From assembly GCF_001544915.2 (NCBI RefSeq), contig NZ_FCOE02000033.1:1-64000 (forward strand): a DNA stretch of 64,000 nucleotides, in the 5' to 3' direction. Numbering within the stretch: position 1 is the stretch's first letter; each line of letters opens with the position of its first letter. The position numbers were made by a program, and so were the translations under genes. This document shows positions 27,482 to 35,631 of this stretch, one piece after another. Under the pieces are notes generated by a model that was not told the origin of the DNA, searched no databases, and saw nothing but the letters and a program-made list of their open reading frames with translations. The stretch is from Caballeronia pedi. Lineage in GTDB: Bacteria; Pseudomonadota; Gammaproteobacteria; Burkholderiales; Burkholderiaceae.

Positions 27482-28930
27482 TCAGGCGTGGCCGTGCGGC
27501 GCGGGGTTCGCGGCATCGGCGTCGTCCGGCTTCGGTGCGACGCCCGTCTCGACGAACCTGCGGCTGATGCGGTGAAACCGCAAGGTCATCAGCACGGCGA
27601 CGCTCGCAAGGCCCGCCGCGAGCCCCCACCACAGGCCTTTGGGACCCAGCTCGAAGTGGAATGCGAGCACATAGGCGGTCGGAAAGCCGACGCCCCAGTA
27701 GCCGAACGCGGCGGCGAGCATCGGGATGCGCGTGTCTTTCAGGCCGCGCAGGCAGCCCGAGCCGACCGTCTGCATGCCGTCGACGATCTGGAACACGGCC
27801 GCCACGCCGAGCAGCGACGCCGCGAGCGCGACGGTGTGCGCGTTGGCGGGATCGTCGAGATGCAGATACAGGCCGACGATCGCGCGCGGCACCGTGATCA
27901 GCACGAGCCCCGAGCACATCATGAAGCCGACGCCCAGCGCCAGCGCGACGAAGCCCGCGTGACGCGCCGCGATAGGCACGCCCGCGCCGACCCAGTAGCC
28001 GACGCGCACGTTCGCCGCCTGGCCGATGGCGAGCGGCACCATGAACGCGACCGACGCGACGTTGAGCGCGATCTGATGCGCGGCGAGCGGCGCTTCGCCG
28101 AGCAGGCCGACCATCATGCCGGTGGCGAGAAAGAGCGTCGATTCGACGCCGTAGGTGATCGCGACCGGCCAGCCGATGCCGAACAGCTCGCCCATCAGCG
28201 GCAGGCGCGGGCGCGCGCGCGCGACGAAATGCCTGTAGCGCGGCCGCAGATGCAGCACCGCGACGAGCGCGATCGCGATACCCCAGACGGTGATCGTGGT
28301 CGCCGCCGCCGAACCGAGAAAGCCTTCGCGCGGCAGCCCGTACGCGCCGTGAATCAGCCCGTAGTTGAGAAAGCCGTTGACGAACACGCCGCCGATCGAG
28401 ATCCACAGCAGCCTGCGCGCCGCGCCGATCGCGGGCAGGAACGCGCGCATCATGCCCACGCCGATGAGACTCGCCGGCGTGCCCCAGCGCAGCACCGCGC
28501 AGTATTCGCCGACGTTCTTCGCGAGCGTCGCCGGTTCGTGGAACGCGAGCAGGATCGGTTCGGCGTAGCTCAGCAGCACGAACGCGGGCACGGCGAGCAG
28601 CACGGACAGCACGAGGCCGGTCCAGTAGATGCCCGGCACGCGATCGTCGGCGTTCGCGCCGCGCGCATGCGCGACCGACACCGACACCGACGTCAGCACG
28701 CCCTGCAACAGCGTCACCACGACGAAAAAGAGGTTCGCGCCGAGGCCGCCGGCGGCGAGCGCGTCGGGCCCGAGCGAGCCGAGCAGGATGGTGTCGGTGA
28801 CGCCCATCGCCATCTGCGAAAGCTGCGCGATGGCGAGCGGCGCGGCGAGGCGCGCCGTGTCGACGGCGTGACGCGAGAGGCTCGGCGGTCCTTGATGCGC
28901 GCGCGTGGCGCGGGTGACGTGCGGTTGCAT
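27482..28930 (-). CDS. MATE family efflux transporter (NorM-like)
   Basis: The 482-residue protein has about 12 membrane segments and two homologous halves (APLAIAQLSQMAMGVTDTILLG in the first, GWPVAITYGVESTLFLATGMMVG in the second), the MATE/NorM pattern. It would export cationic drugs or metabolites with Na+ or H+. The family-specific start lies some 20 residues in, but the ATG at 28930 is the only clear initiation codon. It has its own terminator. Confidence 0.93.
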   Translation of the reverse strand: MQPHVTRATRAHQGPPSLSRHAVDTARLAAPLAIAQLSQMAMGVTDTILLGSLGPDALAAGGLGANLFFVVVTLLQGVLTSVSVSVAHARGANADDRVPGIYWTGLVLSVLLAVPAFVLLSYAEPILLAFHEPATLAKNVGEYCAVLRWGTPASLIGVGMMRAFLPAIGAARRLLWISIGGVFVNGFLNYGLIHGAYGLPREGFLGSAAATTITVWGIAIALVAVLHLRPRYRHFVARARPRLPLMGELFGIGWPVAITYGVESTLFLATGMMVGLLGEAPLAAHQIALNVASVAFMVPLAIGQAANVRVGYWVGAGVPIAARHAGFVALALGVGFMMCSGLVLITVPRAIVGLYLHLDDPANAHTVALAASLLGVAAVFQIVDGMQTVGSGCLRGLKDTRIPMLAAAFGYWGVGFPTAYVLAFHFELGPKGLWWGLAAGLASVAVLMTLRFHRISRRFVETGVAPKPDDADAANPAPHGHA

Positions 28931-29183
28931 GGCTGATCGGTTGAAAACGAGGACGGCGCGACAGTCAGTGCACTGAACGCCGCCGGACTGGAATGCGGAA
29001 GGGCAAAGAGCGGAGCGCGATGCGCAACACGCGCTGACGGAACGACCGACGCTGCAAACCCGGCGCTGAAACCAGAACGAAAGACGACTAGCTTATTGCG
29101 TCGCGTGCGGCATGTCGATGACGCGTTCGCTTATGGCCGGGTTTTCTCAATCGCGCGGCGTGCGCGCGCAAGTTCCGGCGACG

Positions 29184-29405
29184 CTATTCGGGCGCGCGCA
29201 CGTGAATCGTCTGGCCGTCGAGCTTCACCTTCTGGCCCGCGCGAATCTTGCAGGTTTTGCGCATTTCCACCTTGCCGTCGACGGTGACGTCGCCCATTGC
29301 GACGCGCGCCTTCGCCGAGCCGCCGCTATCCGCCAGGCCCATCAGCTTGAGCAGGTTGTGGAGTTCGACGAAGTCGCCCGTGAGGGTGAATTGGAGTGGC
29401 GGCAT
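29184..29405 (-). CDS. RNA-binding S4 domain protein (YbcJ-like)
   Basis: From the ATG at 29405 this is a 73-residue protein that is almost entirely an S4 domain (LTGDFVELHNLLKLMGLADSGG, VTVDGKVEMRKTCKI). YbcJ-type proteins of this size bind RNA; the target is unknown. The frame is open to 29492 but the family starts here. It stands alone on the reverse strand. Confidence 0.87.
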   Translation of the reverse strand: MPPLQFTLTGDFVELHNLLKLMGLADSGGSAKARVAMGDVTVDGKVEMRKTCKIRAGQKVKLDGQTIHVRAPE

Positions 29406-29718
29406 GGGGCGGGCGCAGCGGAAAACGGAGGAAAGGCATCCATGATAAACCACCGCTGGCGACGCGCCGGGCATGCGTCGTGCTGTGGCCATCGCGAGGA
29501 CCGGTTATCTCATCGCAAGCGGACGGATTGGCAAATGTAGCCAGATGAAACCGTCGGTAACAATGACTGGTTTTCGAGAACTTGCCCGATCGAGGTCCGG
29601 TCCGACCGTTTGATCGATGCAGCTTCGGTCATCTTTCCAATCGACAAAAGTCGCGCGGATCGCTCGCTTTCATCGCTGTCAGAGCGCCGCCGACGCCAAC
29701 TAAAGAGAGGACGAACTC
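29406..29718. other. Intergenic gap without visible genes
   Basis: This 313-base gap between the divergent S4 gene and the first Lys/Ala-rich gene shows no convincing reading frame, terminator or consensus promoter. It presumably holds both promoters. Confidence 0.4.
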
Positions 29719-30108
29719 ATGACTCGTGCACGAATCCTTTTGATCGGTTCCGCCATCGCCACGCTCGCCGCTTCGGGCGCCTACGCGCAAACCGCGCCGC
29801 AACCGGCGCCGATGGAACCGCAGACCATGCAGCCGGCGACGCCGCCACAGCAGAACGTCGTCGCGCCGGCGCCGACCGATCCGCTCGTCCAGCGCCGCAA
29901 CGCGAACGCGGAGGCGAACGCCGAATATCGCGCATCGAAGAAGGCGTCGAAGGCCGAGCTGAAGGCGCAGAACCAGCAGGCCAAGTCGCAATACAAGGAA
30001 GAGGTGAAGAACGCCAAGATCAACCGCAAGGCGGACAAGGACGCCGCCAAGGCGGAACTGAACGCGACGGAGCCGAGCACGCCGAAGGACACGGGCCTGC
30101 AGCACTGA
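29719..30108 (+). CDS. Exported Lys/Ala-rich hypothetical protein
   Basis: The 129-residue protein has a signal peptide (MTRARILLIGSAIATLAASG, cleavage after AYA), a Pro/Gln-rich linker to about residue 50, and a long Lys/Ala/Glu-rich helix (about 58-110). A GAGAGGA ribosome site precedes the ATG. It resembles the product of the next gene in layout and composition, so the two may be paralogues. Periplasmic location is predicted; function unknown. Confidence 0.78.
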   Translation: MTRARILLIGSAIATLAASGAYAQTAPQPAPMEPQTMQPATPPQQNVVAPAPTDPLVQRRNANAEANAEYRASKKASKAELKAQNQQAKSQYKEEVKNAKINRKADKDAAKAELNATEPSTPKDTGLQH

Positions 30109-30169
30109 GCGTGACGCGCCGCGGGACCGGCGAAGTCCGGGTTCGCGGCTCAGAAACAGGGAGGACATG

Positions 30170-30427
30170 ATGAACAGAAAAACCCATGCACTGCTTGCCG
30201 CGCTGATCGCGGGAACGTTCGCGAGCGTGAGCGTGGCCTCGTTCGCGCAGACGACCTCGGATGCACCGAGCGCCGCCGACCAGAAGGCCGCGAAGGAACA
30301 GACGAAGGCCGACAAGAAGGCGGCCGTCGCGCAAGCCAAGGCCGACAAGAAGAAAACCGAGGCGCAGTCCGAAGCCAACGAAGCCGCCGCCGACGCGAAG
30401 CTGAAGAACGCGAAGAAGGCGGAGTAA
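30170..30427 (+). CDS. Small exported Lys/Ala-rich protein
   Basis: The 85-residue protein has a signal peptide (MNRKTHALLAALIAGTFASV, cleavage near SFAQ) and a highly charged repetitive mature part (KADKKAAVAQAKADKKK, then EAQSEANEAAADAK), likely one long helix or disordered. Of the ATGs at 30167 and 30170, the second has better spacing from the strong AGGGAGGA site. It is 61 bases after the similar gene and ends at a hairpin. Function unknown. Confidence 0.78.
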   Translation: MNRKTHALLAALIAGTFASVSVASFAQTTSDAPSAADQKAAKEQTKADKKAAVAQAKADKKKTEAQSEANEAAADAKLKNAKKAE

Positions 30428-30446
30428 CGCGCGCTTTTTGCGGCGA

Positions 30447-30484
30447 TGCGAGCCCGGTTCCCTGCGAACCGGGCTCGTTGCATT
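30447..30484 (+). terminator. Probable terminator after the Lys/Ala-rich gene pair
   Basis: CGAGCCCGGTTC (30449-30460) pairs with GAACCGGGCTCG (30466-30477) around CCTGC. The stem is strong, the T tract short. Confidence 0.65.
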
Positions 30485-30527
30485 TGGGGCCAAAAGCCTT
30501 GCCGAGCCAAAGACTTGCGCGCGCGGG

Positions 30528-30543
30528 TTGTATGGATATACAG
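30528..30543. promoter_or_regulatory. Possible imperfect LexA box before the helicase gene
   Basis: TTGTATGGATATACAG differs from CTGT-N8-ACAG only in its first base. It lies 35 bases before the chosen helicase start. Weaker than the box at 4255-4276. Confidence 0.4.
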
Positions 30544-30578
30544 TGTGCGTCACTCTTTTCCCGCCGCCATCTCCTCAC

Positions 30579-32708
30579 GTGCTCACGCTTCCCGATACCG
30601 CCTCCGCCCCTTCCGCCTCCGTCGCGAAACAGGTGGCCGACTATCTCGCGAAGCTCAACGAGGCGCAGCGTCAGGCCGTCGAATTCGGCGTCGACGAACC
30701 CGGTCGCGCGGGCGGGCCGCTGCTCGTCATCGCGGGCGCGGGGTCGGGCAAGACGAACACGCTCGCGCATCGCGTCGCGCATCTGCTCGTGAAGGGCGCC
30801 GATCCGCATCGCATTCTGCTGCTCACGTTTTCGCGCCGCGCGGCGCTGGAAATGACGCGGCGCGTCACGCGTATTGCGATGAACGCGCTCGGCACGAAAA
30901 GCGCCATCGCGCAGGGGCTGACCTGGTCGGGCACATTTCATAGCGTCGGCGCGCGACTGTTGCGCGATTACGCCGACCTCGTCGGGCTCGCGCCGTCGTT
31001 CACGATCAACGACCGCGAGGATTCCGCCGATCTCATGAACCTCGTGCGGCACGAACTCGGCCTGTCGTCGAAGGAGAAGCGCTTTCCGGCCAAGTCGACG
31101 TGTTTCGCAATCTACTCGCGCGTCGTTAATACGGGCGCGACGCTCAACTACGTGCTCGATCAGTCGTATCCGTGGTGCCGCGAGTGGGAAGCCGATCTCA
31201 AGCGCCTGTTCGCCGCCTACGTGGCCGCCAAACAGGCGCAAAGCGTGCTCGATTACGACGATCTGCTGCTCTACTGGTCGCACCTCGCGGCGGAGCCGTC
31301 AGTGGCGGCGGATCTCGCGAGCCGGTTCGATCACGTACTCGTCGACGAATATCAGGACACCAATCGCCTGCAGGCGTCGATCCTGCTCGCGATGAAACCG
31401 GATGGGCGCGGCCTCACCGTCGTCGGCGACGATGCGCAATCCATCTACTCGTTTCGCGGCGCGACGGTGCGCAATATCCTCGATTTTCCGGGCCATTTCG
31501 ATCCGCCCGCCGAAACCGTCACGCTCGATCGCAACTATCGCTCGACGCAGCCGATCCTGGAGGCGTCGAACGCCGTGATCGGACTCGCGTCCGAGCGCTA
31601 CACGAAGAATCTCTGGACCGACAAGGCATCGGCGCAAAAGCCGCGCGTCGTGTCCGTCGCCGATGAAGCCGATCAGGCGCGCTATGTCGTCGAGAAAGTG
31701 CTGGAGGCGCGCGAATCGGGCATGAGGCTCAAGTCGCAGGCGGTGCTGTTTCGCGCCGCGCATCACAGCGCGACGCTCGAAATCGAACTCACGCGGCGCA
31801 ATATTCCGTTCGTGAAGTTCGGTGGCCTCAAGTTTCTCGATTCCGTCCACGTGAAGGACGTGCTTTCGGTGCTGCGCTGGGCCGAGAATCCGCGCGATCG
31901 CGTCGCGGGCTTTCGCGTCGCGCAATTGCTGCCGGGCATCGGGCCCGCCATCGCTGCGCGTCTGCTGGATAGCGTGAGCGCGCCGGATGCGGTTGCGTCG
32001 GGCGCGATCGCTGCGTTCGCCGCGCCCGCCAGAGCCAGCGAGGACTGGCCGCGCTTCGTCGGCCTGATGGCGAAGCTCTGCGGGCGCGAGTCGGGCTGGC
32101 CCGCCGAGTTCGAAATGATCCGCCGCTGGTACGAGCCGCATCTGGAGCGCAATCACGAAGACGCGGCGATCCGCATCGGCGATATTTTGCAGATGGAGAG
32201 CATCGCGTCCACGTATCCGACGCGCGAGCGCTTTCTCACCGAACTCACGCTCGATCCACCTGACGCCACCAGCGACGAATCCGGCGTGCCGCTGCTCGAC
32301 GAAGACTATCTGATCCTCTCGACGATCCATTCGGCGAAGGGCCAGGAATGGCGGAACGTGTTCGTGCTGAACGGCGTGGACGGCTGCATCCCGTCCGATC
32401 TCGGCACCGGCAGCGACGAGGAAATCGACGAAGAGCGGCGTCTTTTATACGTCGCGATGACGCGTGCGAAGGAAGACCTGCACATCGTCACGCCGCAGCG
32501 TTTCTACGTGCACAACCAGACGCATCTGGGCGACCGCCACGTGTGGGCTCAACGCACGCGCTTCATCCCGCCGCATCTGATGCAGAACTTCGAAGCGGCC
32601 GCCTGGCCGCCGGTGATCGCGCCCGCCGCGCCGACGGCGGCGGGACTGGCGGCGGCCGCGAAAGCGAAAATCGATATCGCGGCGCGTTTGAAGGGAATGT
32701 GGGAGTAG
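30579..32708 (+). CDS. UvrD/Rep-type ATP-dependent DNA helicase
   Basis: The ~709-residue SF1A helicase carries all core motifs in order: Walker A GAGSGKT near residue 53, TFSRRAALEM, VLVDEYQDTNRLQ (Walker B), GDDAQSIYSFRG, LDRNYRSTQP, STIHSAKGQEWRNVFV and LLYVAMTRAKED. It should unwind DNA 3' to 5' in repair or replication. The GTG at 30579 is a guess; a GTG at 30543 is also in frame and neither has a clear ribosome site. The C-terminus (AARLKGMWE) is partly repeated 1.6 kb downstream, beyond the RHS cassette. Confidence 0.9.
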   Translation: MLTLPDTASAPSASVAKQVADYLAKLNEAQRQAVEFGVDEPGRAGGPLLVIAGAGSGKTNTLAHRVAHLLVKGADPHRILLLTFSRRAALEMTRRVTRIAMNALGTKSAIAQGLTWSGTFHSVGARLLRDYADLVGLAPSFTINDREDSADLMNLVRHELGLSSKEKRFPAKSTCFAIYSRVVNTGATLNYVLDQSYPWCREWEADLKRLFAAYVAAKQAQSVLDYDDLLLYWSHLAAEPSVAADLASRFDHVLVDEYQDTNRLQASILLAMKPDGRGLTVVGDDAQSIYSFRGATVRNILDFPGHFDPPAETVTLDRNYRSTQPILEASNAVIGLASERYTKNLWTDKASAQKPRVVSVADEADQARYVVEKVLEARESGMRLKSQAVLFRAAHHSATLEIELTRRNIPFVKFGGLKFLDSVHVKDVLSVLRWAENPRDRVAGFRVAQLLPGIGPAIAARLLDSVSAPDAVASGAIAAFAAPARASEDWPRFVGLMAKLCGRESGWPAEFEMIRRWYEPHLERNHEDAAIRIGDILQMESIASTYPTRERFLTELTLDPPDATSDESGVPLLDEDYLILSTIHSAKGQEWRNVFVLNGVDGCIPSDLGTGSDEEIDEERRLLYVAMTRAKEDLHIVTPQRFYVHNQTHLGDRHVWAQRTRFIPPHLMQNFEAAAWPPVIAPAAPTAAGLAAAAKAKIDIAARLKGMWE
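32679..32702 (+). repeat. 24-bp direct repeat, left copy (helicase 3' end)
   Basis: The 24 bases coding AARLKGMW at the end of the helicase gene recur exactly at 34335-34358 in the same orientation, beyond the RHS cassette. Confidence 0.9.
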
Positions 32709-32737
32709 GGCGAAGTCCTTCGCCAATCGTGTCGGGA

Positions 32738-33178
32738 TCAGAGTTCCTCGGCGTCAGACAAATCTTCCCAGCCGGTTACCTCTTTATCCTCGAAATGAAC
32801 AAAGATGCCGTAGGGCTCGCAGATCCTGAACATTCCTTCGATGAAACGTATCGACCACCTCCTGTTCCGCCAGAAGGTCAATTCTGGCTGGGTGACAACA
32901 GGGACCTTTGGCGTCACCCTCCCTCCGAACGGCTCAGGGTTGTCCTCGTAGCATCGTGTCAGGTAATCAGACGCGTGCCTTTTGAGTGAGTCGAAAGTTT
33001 CGATGATTTCGTTGGCAAACGCGAAGGTATCCCATTCGAGGGCATCAAAGGATTCGACTTTGATGTTCATGAATATCGGTTCGCCATCTATCTGCACATG
33101 ACATGTGAGGAAGCGCGTTCCGTCGTCGCTCTCATTACGCCTCATCGGGCCCAACGGCGTGTCTATCGATTCATGCAT
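32738..33178 (-). CDS. Putative immunity protein for the RHS toxin
   Basis: The 146-residue soluble acidic protein (MHESIDTPLGPMRRNE..., ending WEDLSDAEEL) has no recognised domain. It starts nine bases after the stop of the RHS gene on the same strand, the usual place for the immunity gene of an RHS C-terminal toxin. Base composition is lower in GC than its neighbours (roughly half), matching the toxin gene. The immunity role is inferred from position only. Confidence 0.65.
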   Translation of the reverse strand: MHESIDTPLGPMRRNESDDGTRFLTCHVQIDGEPIFMNIKVESFDALEWDTFAFANEIIETFDSLKRHASDYLTRCYEDNPEPFGGRVTPKVPVVTQPELTFWRNRRWSIRFIEGMFRICEPYGIFVHFEDKEVTGWEDLSDAEEL

Positions 33179-33187
33179 CGTGGAACT

Positions 33188-34063
33188 TCAGTAAGAGAAA
33201 ATTGAGTTCTTGCAGTGATACTTGATCTTCATCTTATGTTCTTGTGCGAACTCGGCCATTACGCGGGCGCAATCTTCCCATGGGTTGATTCCTTCAACCG
33301 GGATGGTGACGCCGTTGCGACGGATGAATGAATTCTCGGACCTGATATTCAGCGTCGAACCTTCGAGATCAGATCGTTTCGCTACATCTTTCAAGTGACG
33401 TAGCAGTTTCTGTTCAGCGTCTTCCGTTCGTCCGATGACTTTCTTTGCCCCCGGCGTGGCTTTGAATTCAGGAAGCTCAATGGTGCTGCCGTCAGCGCGC
33501 TTCAAAAAAGCACTGATGCGGTTGAGGCCCATTGGGTCGAGCCATCCAAATACATTCGGCGCGTACTCGTAAGCGTTCAATCCACCCTGGACACCGATGG
33601 GATCTGGACTAATGAACTGCGCTGTCTGGGGATCGAAGTACCTGAACCGGTTGTAGTGGAGCGTGGATTCCTTATCGAAATATTGCCCTTGCATGCGCAA
33701 GTGTACGGCTACGTTCGACTTGATTATTTCCGCTTTCCCGGTCGGACCATATCGAACCTCCCAAACCACGTTTCCGGCTTCATCGAAGGCTCTTACTGGC
33801 GCGCCATTTGGATCGTTCTCGAAGAAATAGAGGGAGTCGCGCACACGCTGTGTGGGCACGGTCGCGCCATTCGTCCGTTGAACAACACTGGCGATCAATG
33901 GAGGTATCGCTATGCGGCGACCGTTGAATTGTTTGCTGGAACCAGAGCGTGGCGTCACGGGTCCAGCACGATAGTCCTGATAAACGATGGGACGCTTGCT
34001 GCCGGTTTTTCTGAATGCTCCCTTCAAGCGCTTCACTTCAGTAGAGACCACTCGCATTGCCAT
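33188..34063 (-). CDS. Truncated RHS protein with variable C-terminal toxin-like domain
   Basis: The 291-residue protein holds the end of an RHS core: RDSLYFFENDPNGAPVRAF (about 76-94), LRMQGQYFDKESTLHYNRF, then FISPDPIGVQGGLNAYEYAP and the DPMGL junction near 180. The last ~110 residues are a unique domain with DAEQKLLRHLKD and NPWEDCARVM, faintly like deaminase-fold toxins but without a full Cys pair. The first ~75 residues are not RHS-like. A GGAG site precedes the ATG. Full RHS effectors exceed 1000 residues, so this is an orphan tip; no VgrG, PAAR or integrase gene is near. Confidence 0.8.
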   Translation of the reverse strand: MAMRVVSTEVKRLKGAFRKTGSKRPIVYQDYRAGPVTPRSGSSKQFNGRRIAIPPLIASVVQRTNGATVPTQRVRDSLYFFENDPNGAPVRAFDEAGNVVWEVRYGPTGKAEIIKSNVAVHLRMQGQYFDKESTLHYNRFRYFDPQTAQFISPDPIGVQGGLNAYEYAPNVFGWLDPMGLNRISAFLKRADGSTIELPEFKATPGAKKVIGRTEDAEQKLLRHLKDVAKRSDLEGSTLNIRSENSFIRRNGVTIPVEGINPWEDCARVMAEFAQEHKMKIKYHCKNSIFSY

Positions 34064-34376
34064 CTGACGTTCTCCGAAAATGAGCTCGGCTGGAGGCGGA
34101 AAAAGGCGTACTTTCTACGACAGGTGCAGCGCGTTCAGTGTGGCTTGTAATTCTGCATAACTGAACAAGTAACTTCCTAAATATCGGAAAACAAGTTCTT
34201 TGTTGTGCTGCCTCACGATAAGAGCAATACCCTGAGCTACGACGGAATTGGATGCAGACGCAACTCGACTCCTGATGGCGACGGCGCATGCGGTGCTCAT
34301 CGTGGCCGCCGGTGGCGCGCCCGCCGAGCCGACGGCGGCGCGTTTGAAGGGAATGTGGTAGCAGAAGAAGCGCGCG
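34064..34376. pseudogene. Mosaic scar with decayed copy of the helicase 3' end
   Basis: On the + strand, 34303-34361 encodes ...APAEPTAARLKGMW and a TAG, matching the helicase C-terminus (APAAPTAA ... AARLKGMWE) with a small indel, a deletion and one substitution. It is a second, diverged gene end. On the reverse strand, 34115-34300 has a 61-codon frame ending RYLGSYLFSYAELQATLNAL, possibly a remnant of another immunity gene. Nothing else in this stretch looks functional. Confidence 0.55.
34335..34358 (+). repeat. 24-bp direct repeat, right copy
   Basis: Exact copy of 32679-32702. The two repeats bracket the RHS and immunity genes, 1656 bases apart start to start. Confidence 0.9.
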
Positions 34377-35141
34377 TCAGCGCTGCGCGCGCGTGGCTCG
34401 CGGCGCGCGCGGCGTCGGCGAGAAAATGCTGCGCAGCCACGCGGCGAAACGCGTGAAGCCGTCATAAGGCTCTTCGATGAACAGCTCGGGCCGCAGCGAG
34501 CGCAGATACTCCAGCACCTGTTGCGCTTCCTGCTTCGGAATCGAGCCATAGACGATGCCGAGCCGCAGCAGGCCGCGCAGTTCGCCGAGCTTTTCCCGCG
34601 CGGTCGAACCGACGCTCGTTTCCACCAAAATCTTGGTTTCGTACGCGCGCTGGCGCAGCGAATCGGCGAGACGCCACGCGGGCGTCTGCATCTTTTCCTC
34701 GACTTCGCGGATATCCGCCGCCGCCGACTTGATCTGCGACGCCAGCATGTCCACTTGCGACACATCGCCGTTCGCTTCGGTGACGATTGCCGTCGCCCAC
34801 TCGCGCGAGGCCTTGACGAGGTCCTCGGCGGTCCAGTCGGCGCGGATCGCGAACGCGAAACCGTGTTCGGCCGCCTGACGGATCAGGATTTCGACGACAT
34901 CCGGAAACTCCTTGTCGAGCGCGCGCTTTGCCCACGCGTACTGGCCGTGCGTGAGCATGCGCTGCACCGCCTGCTCGGTGAGCGGCGTGTGGTTGTCGAG
35001 CAGCTTCGCGCGCAGGAAGTCCTCGAACGACGGCGTGACGAATTGTGGATCGAGCTTCAGCGACAGGCGCAGAAACGCTTCGAAGTCGCGCTGCAGCGAA
35101 GCGATGGTCTCGTCGCGAAGCGAAAGGGTGATTTGACGCAT
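34377..35141 (-). CDS. Hypothetical protein, helical
   Basis: The 254-residue protein (MRQITLSLRDETIASLQRDF...) has no domain I recognise. Around 130-185 it is probably coiled coil (SQIKSAAADIREVEEKMQTP), followed by a Leu/Arg-rich helical part and a basic tail (SPTPRAPRATRAQR). The ATG at 35141 follows GGGAACC; the open frame to 35360 looks non-coding. No signal peptide. It converges on the helicase gene end, with the RHS cassette now between them. Confidence 0.7.
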   Translation of the reverse strand: MRQITLSLRDETIASLQRDFEAFLRLSLKLDPQFVTPSFEDFLRAKLLDNHTPLTEQAVQRMLTHGQYAWAKRALDKEFPDVVEILIRQAAEHGFAFAIRADWTAEDLVKASREWATAIVTEANGDVSQVDMLASQIKSAAADIREVEEKMQTPAWRLADSLRQRAYETKILVETSVGSTAREKLGELRGLLRLGIVYGSIPKQEAQQVLEYLRSLRPELFIEEPYDGFTRFAAWLRSIFSPTPRAPRATRAQR

Positions 35142-35307
35142 GTTGGTTCCCGGTTCCGCTGGTCGGTCGCCCGATGGCGGGAAATGCTGGCGGCGCCGCT
35201 TCTCAGGGCGGAGTCCATTCGTTTCTGATAACGGCGCGCTTTCCGGGAACTTGAGGTTTCTTTGCAGCTTTTTGAAAGCCGATCGATACGTGAGCGTCGA
35301 AGAAGGT

Positions 35308-35631
35308 TCAGCGCAGCACGGCGAACTGCCACGCGAAAAACACCGCGAGCGCCACCGCAATCGTCAAAAGCGGGCGTTTCGTGAGCACGCAAACGATCAC
35401 CGCGACGATCGCCGCGACGAGCTGCGGATTGCGCCAGGTGATCTCGGCGCCGTTGCCGTGCGGCGAGACCGTCATCGGCACGATGATCGCGGTGAGCACC
35501 GTCACCGGCACGAACGAGAGCGCGGTACGCACGATGGGCGCAAAGGCCAGGCGCTCGCCCAGCACGAACACGGCGGCGCGGATGGCGAATGTGATCACCG
35601 CCATGCCGAGGATCAATGCGACATAGTTCAT
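35308..35631 (-). CDS. azlD: AzlD-family branched-chain amino acid exporter subunit
   Basis: The 107-residue protein has about four membrane segments (MNYVALILGMAVITFAIRAA; FVPVTVLTAIIVPMTV; LVAAIVAVIVCVLTKRPLLT). AzlC and AzlD together export branched-chain amino acids and analogues. Its ATG overlaps the azlC stop (ATGA). Confidence 0.92.
   Translation of the reverse strand: MNYVALILGMAVITFAIRAAVFVLGERLAFAPIVRTALSFVPVTVLTAIIVPMTVSPHGNGAEITWRNPQLVAAIVAVIVCVLTKRPLLTIAVALAVFFAWQFAVLR

Noticed and set aside
34038..34289. 83-codon reverse frame overlapping the start of the RHS gene
   Set aside because: Cys- and Ser-rich with no good start; the RHS frame with its own ribosome site explains this stretch.
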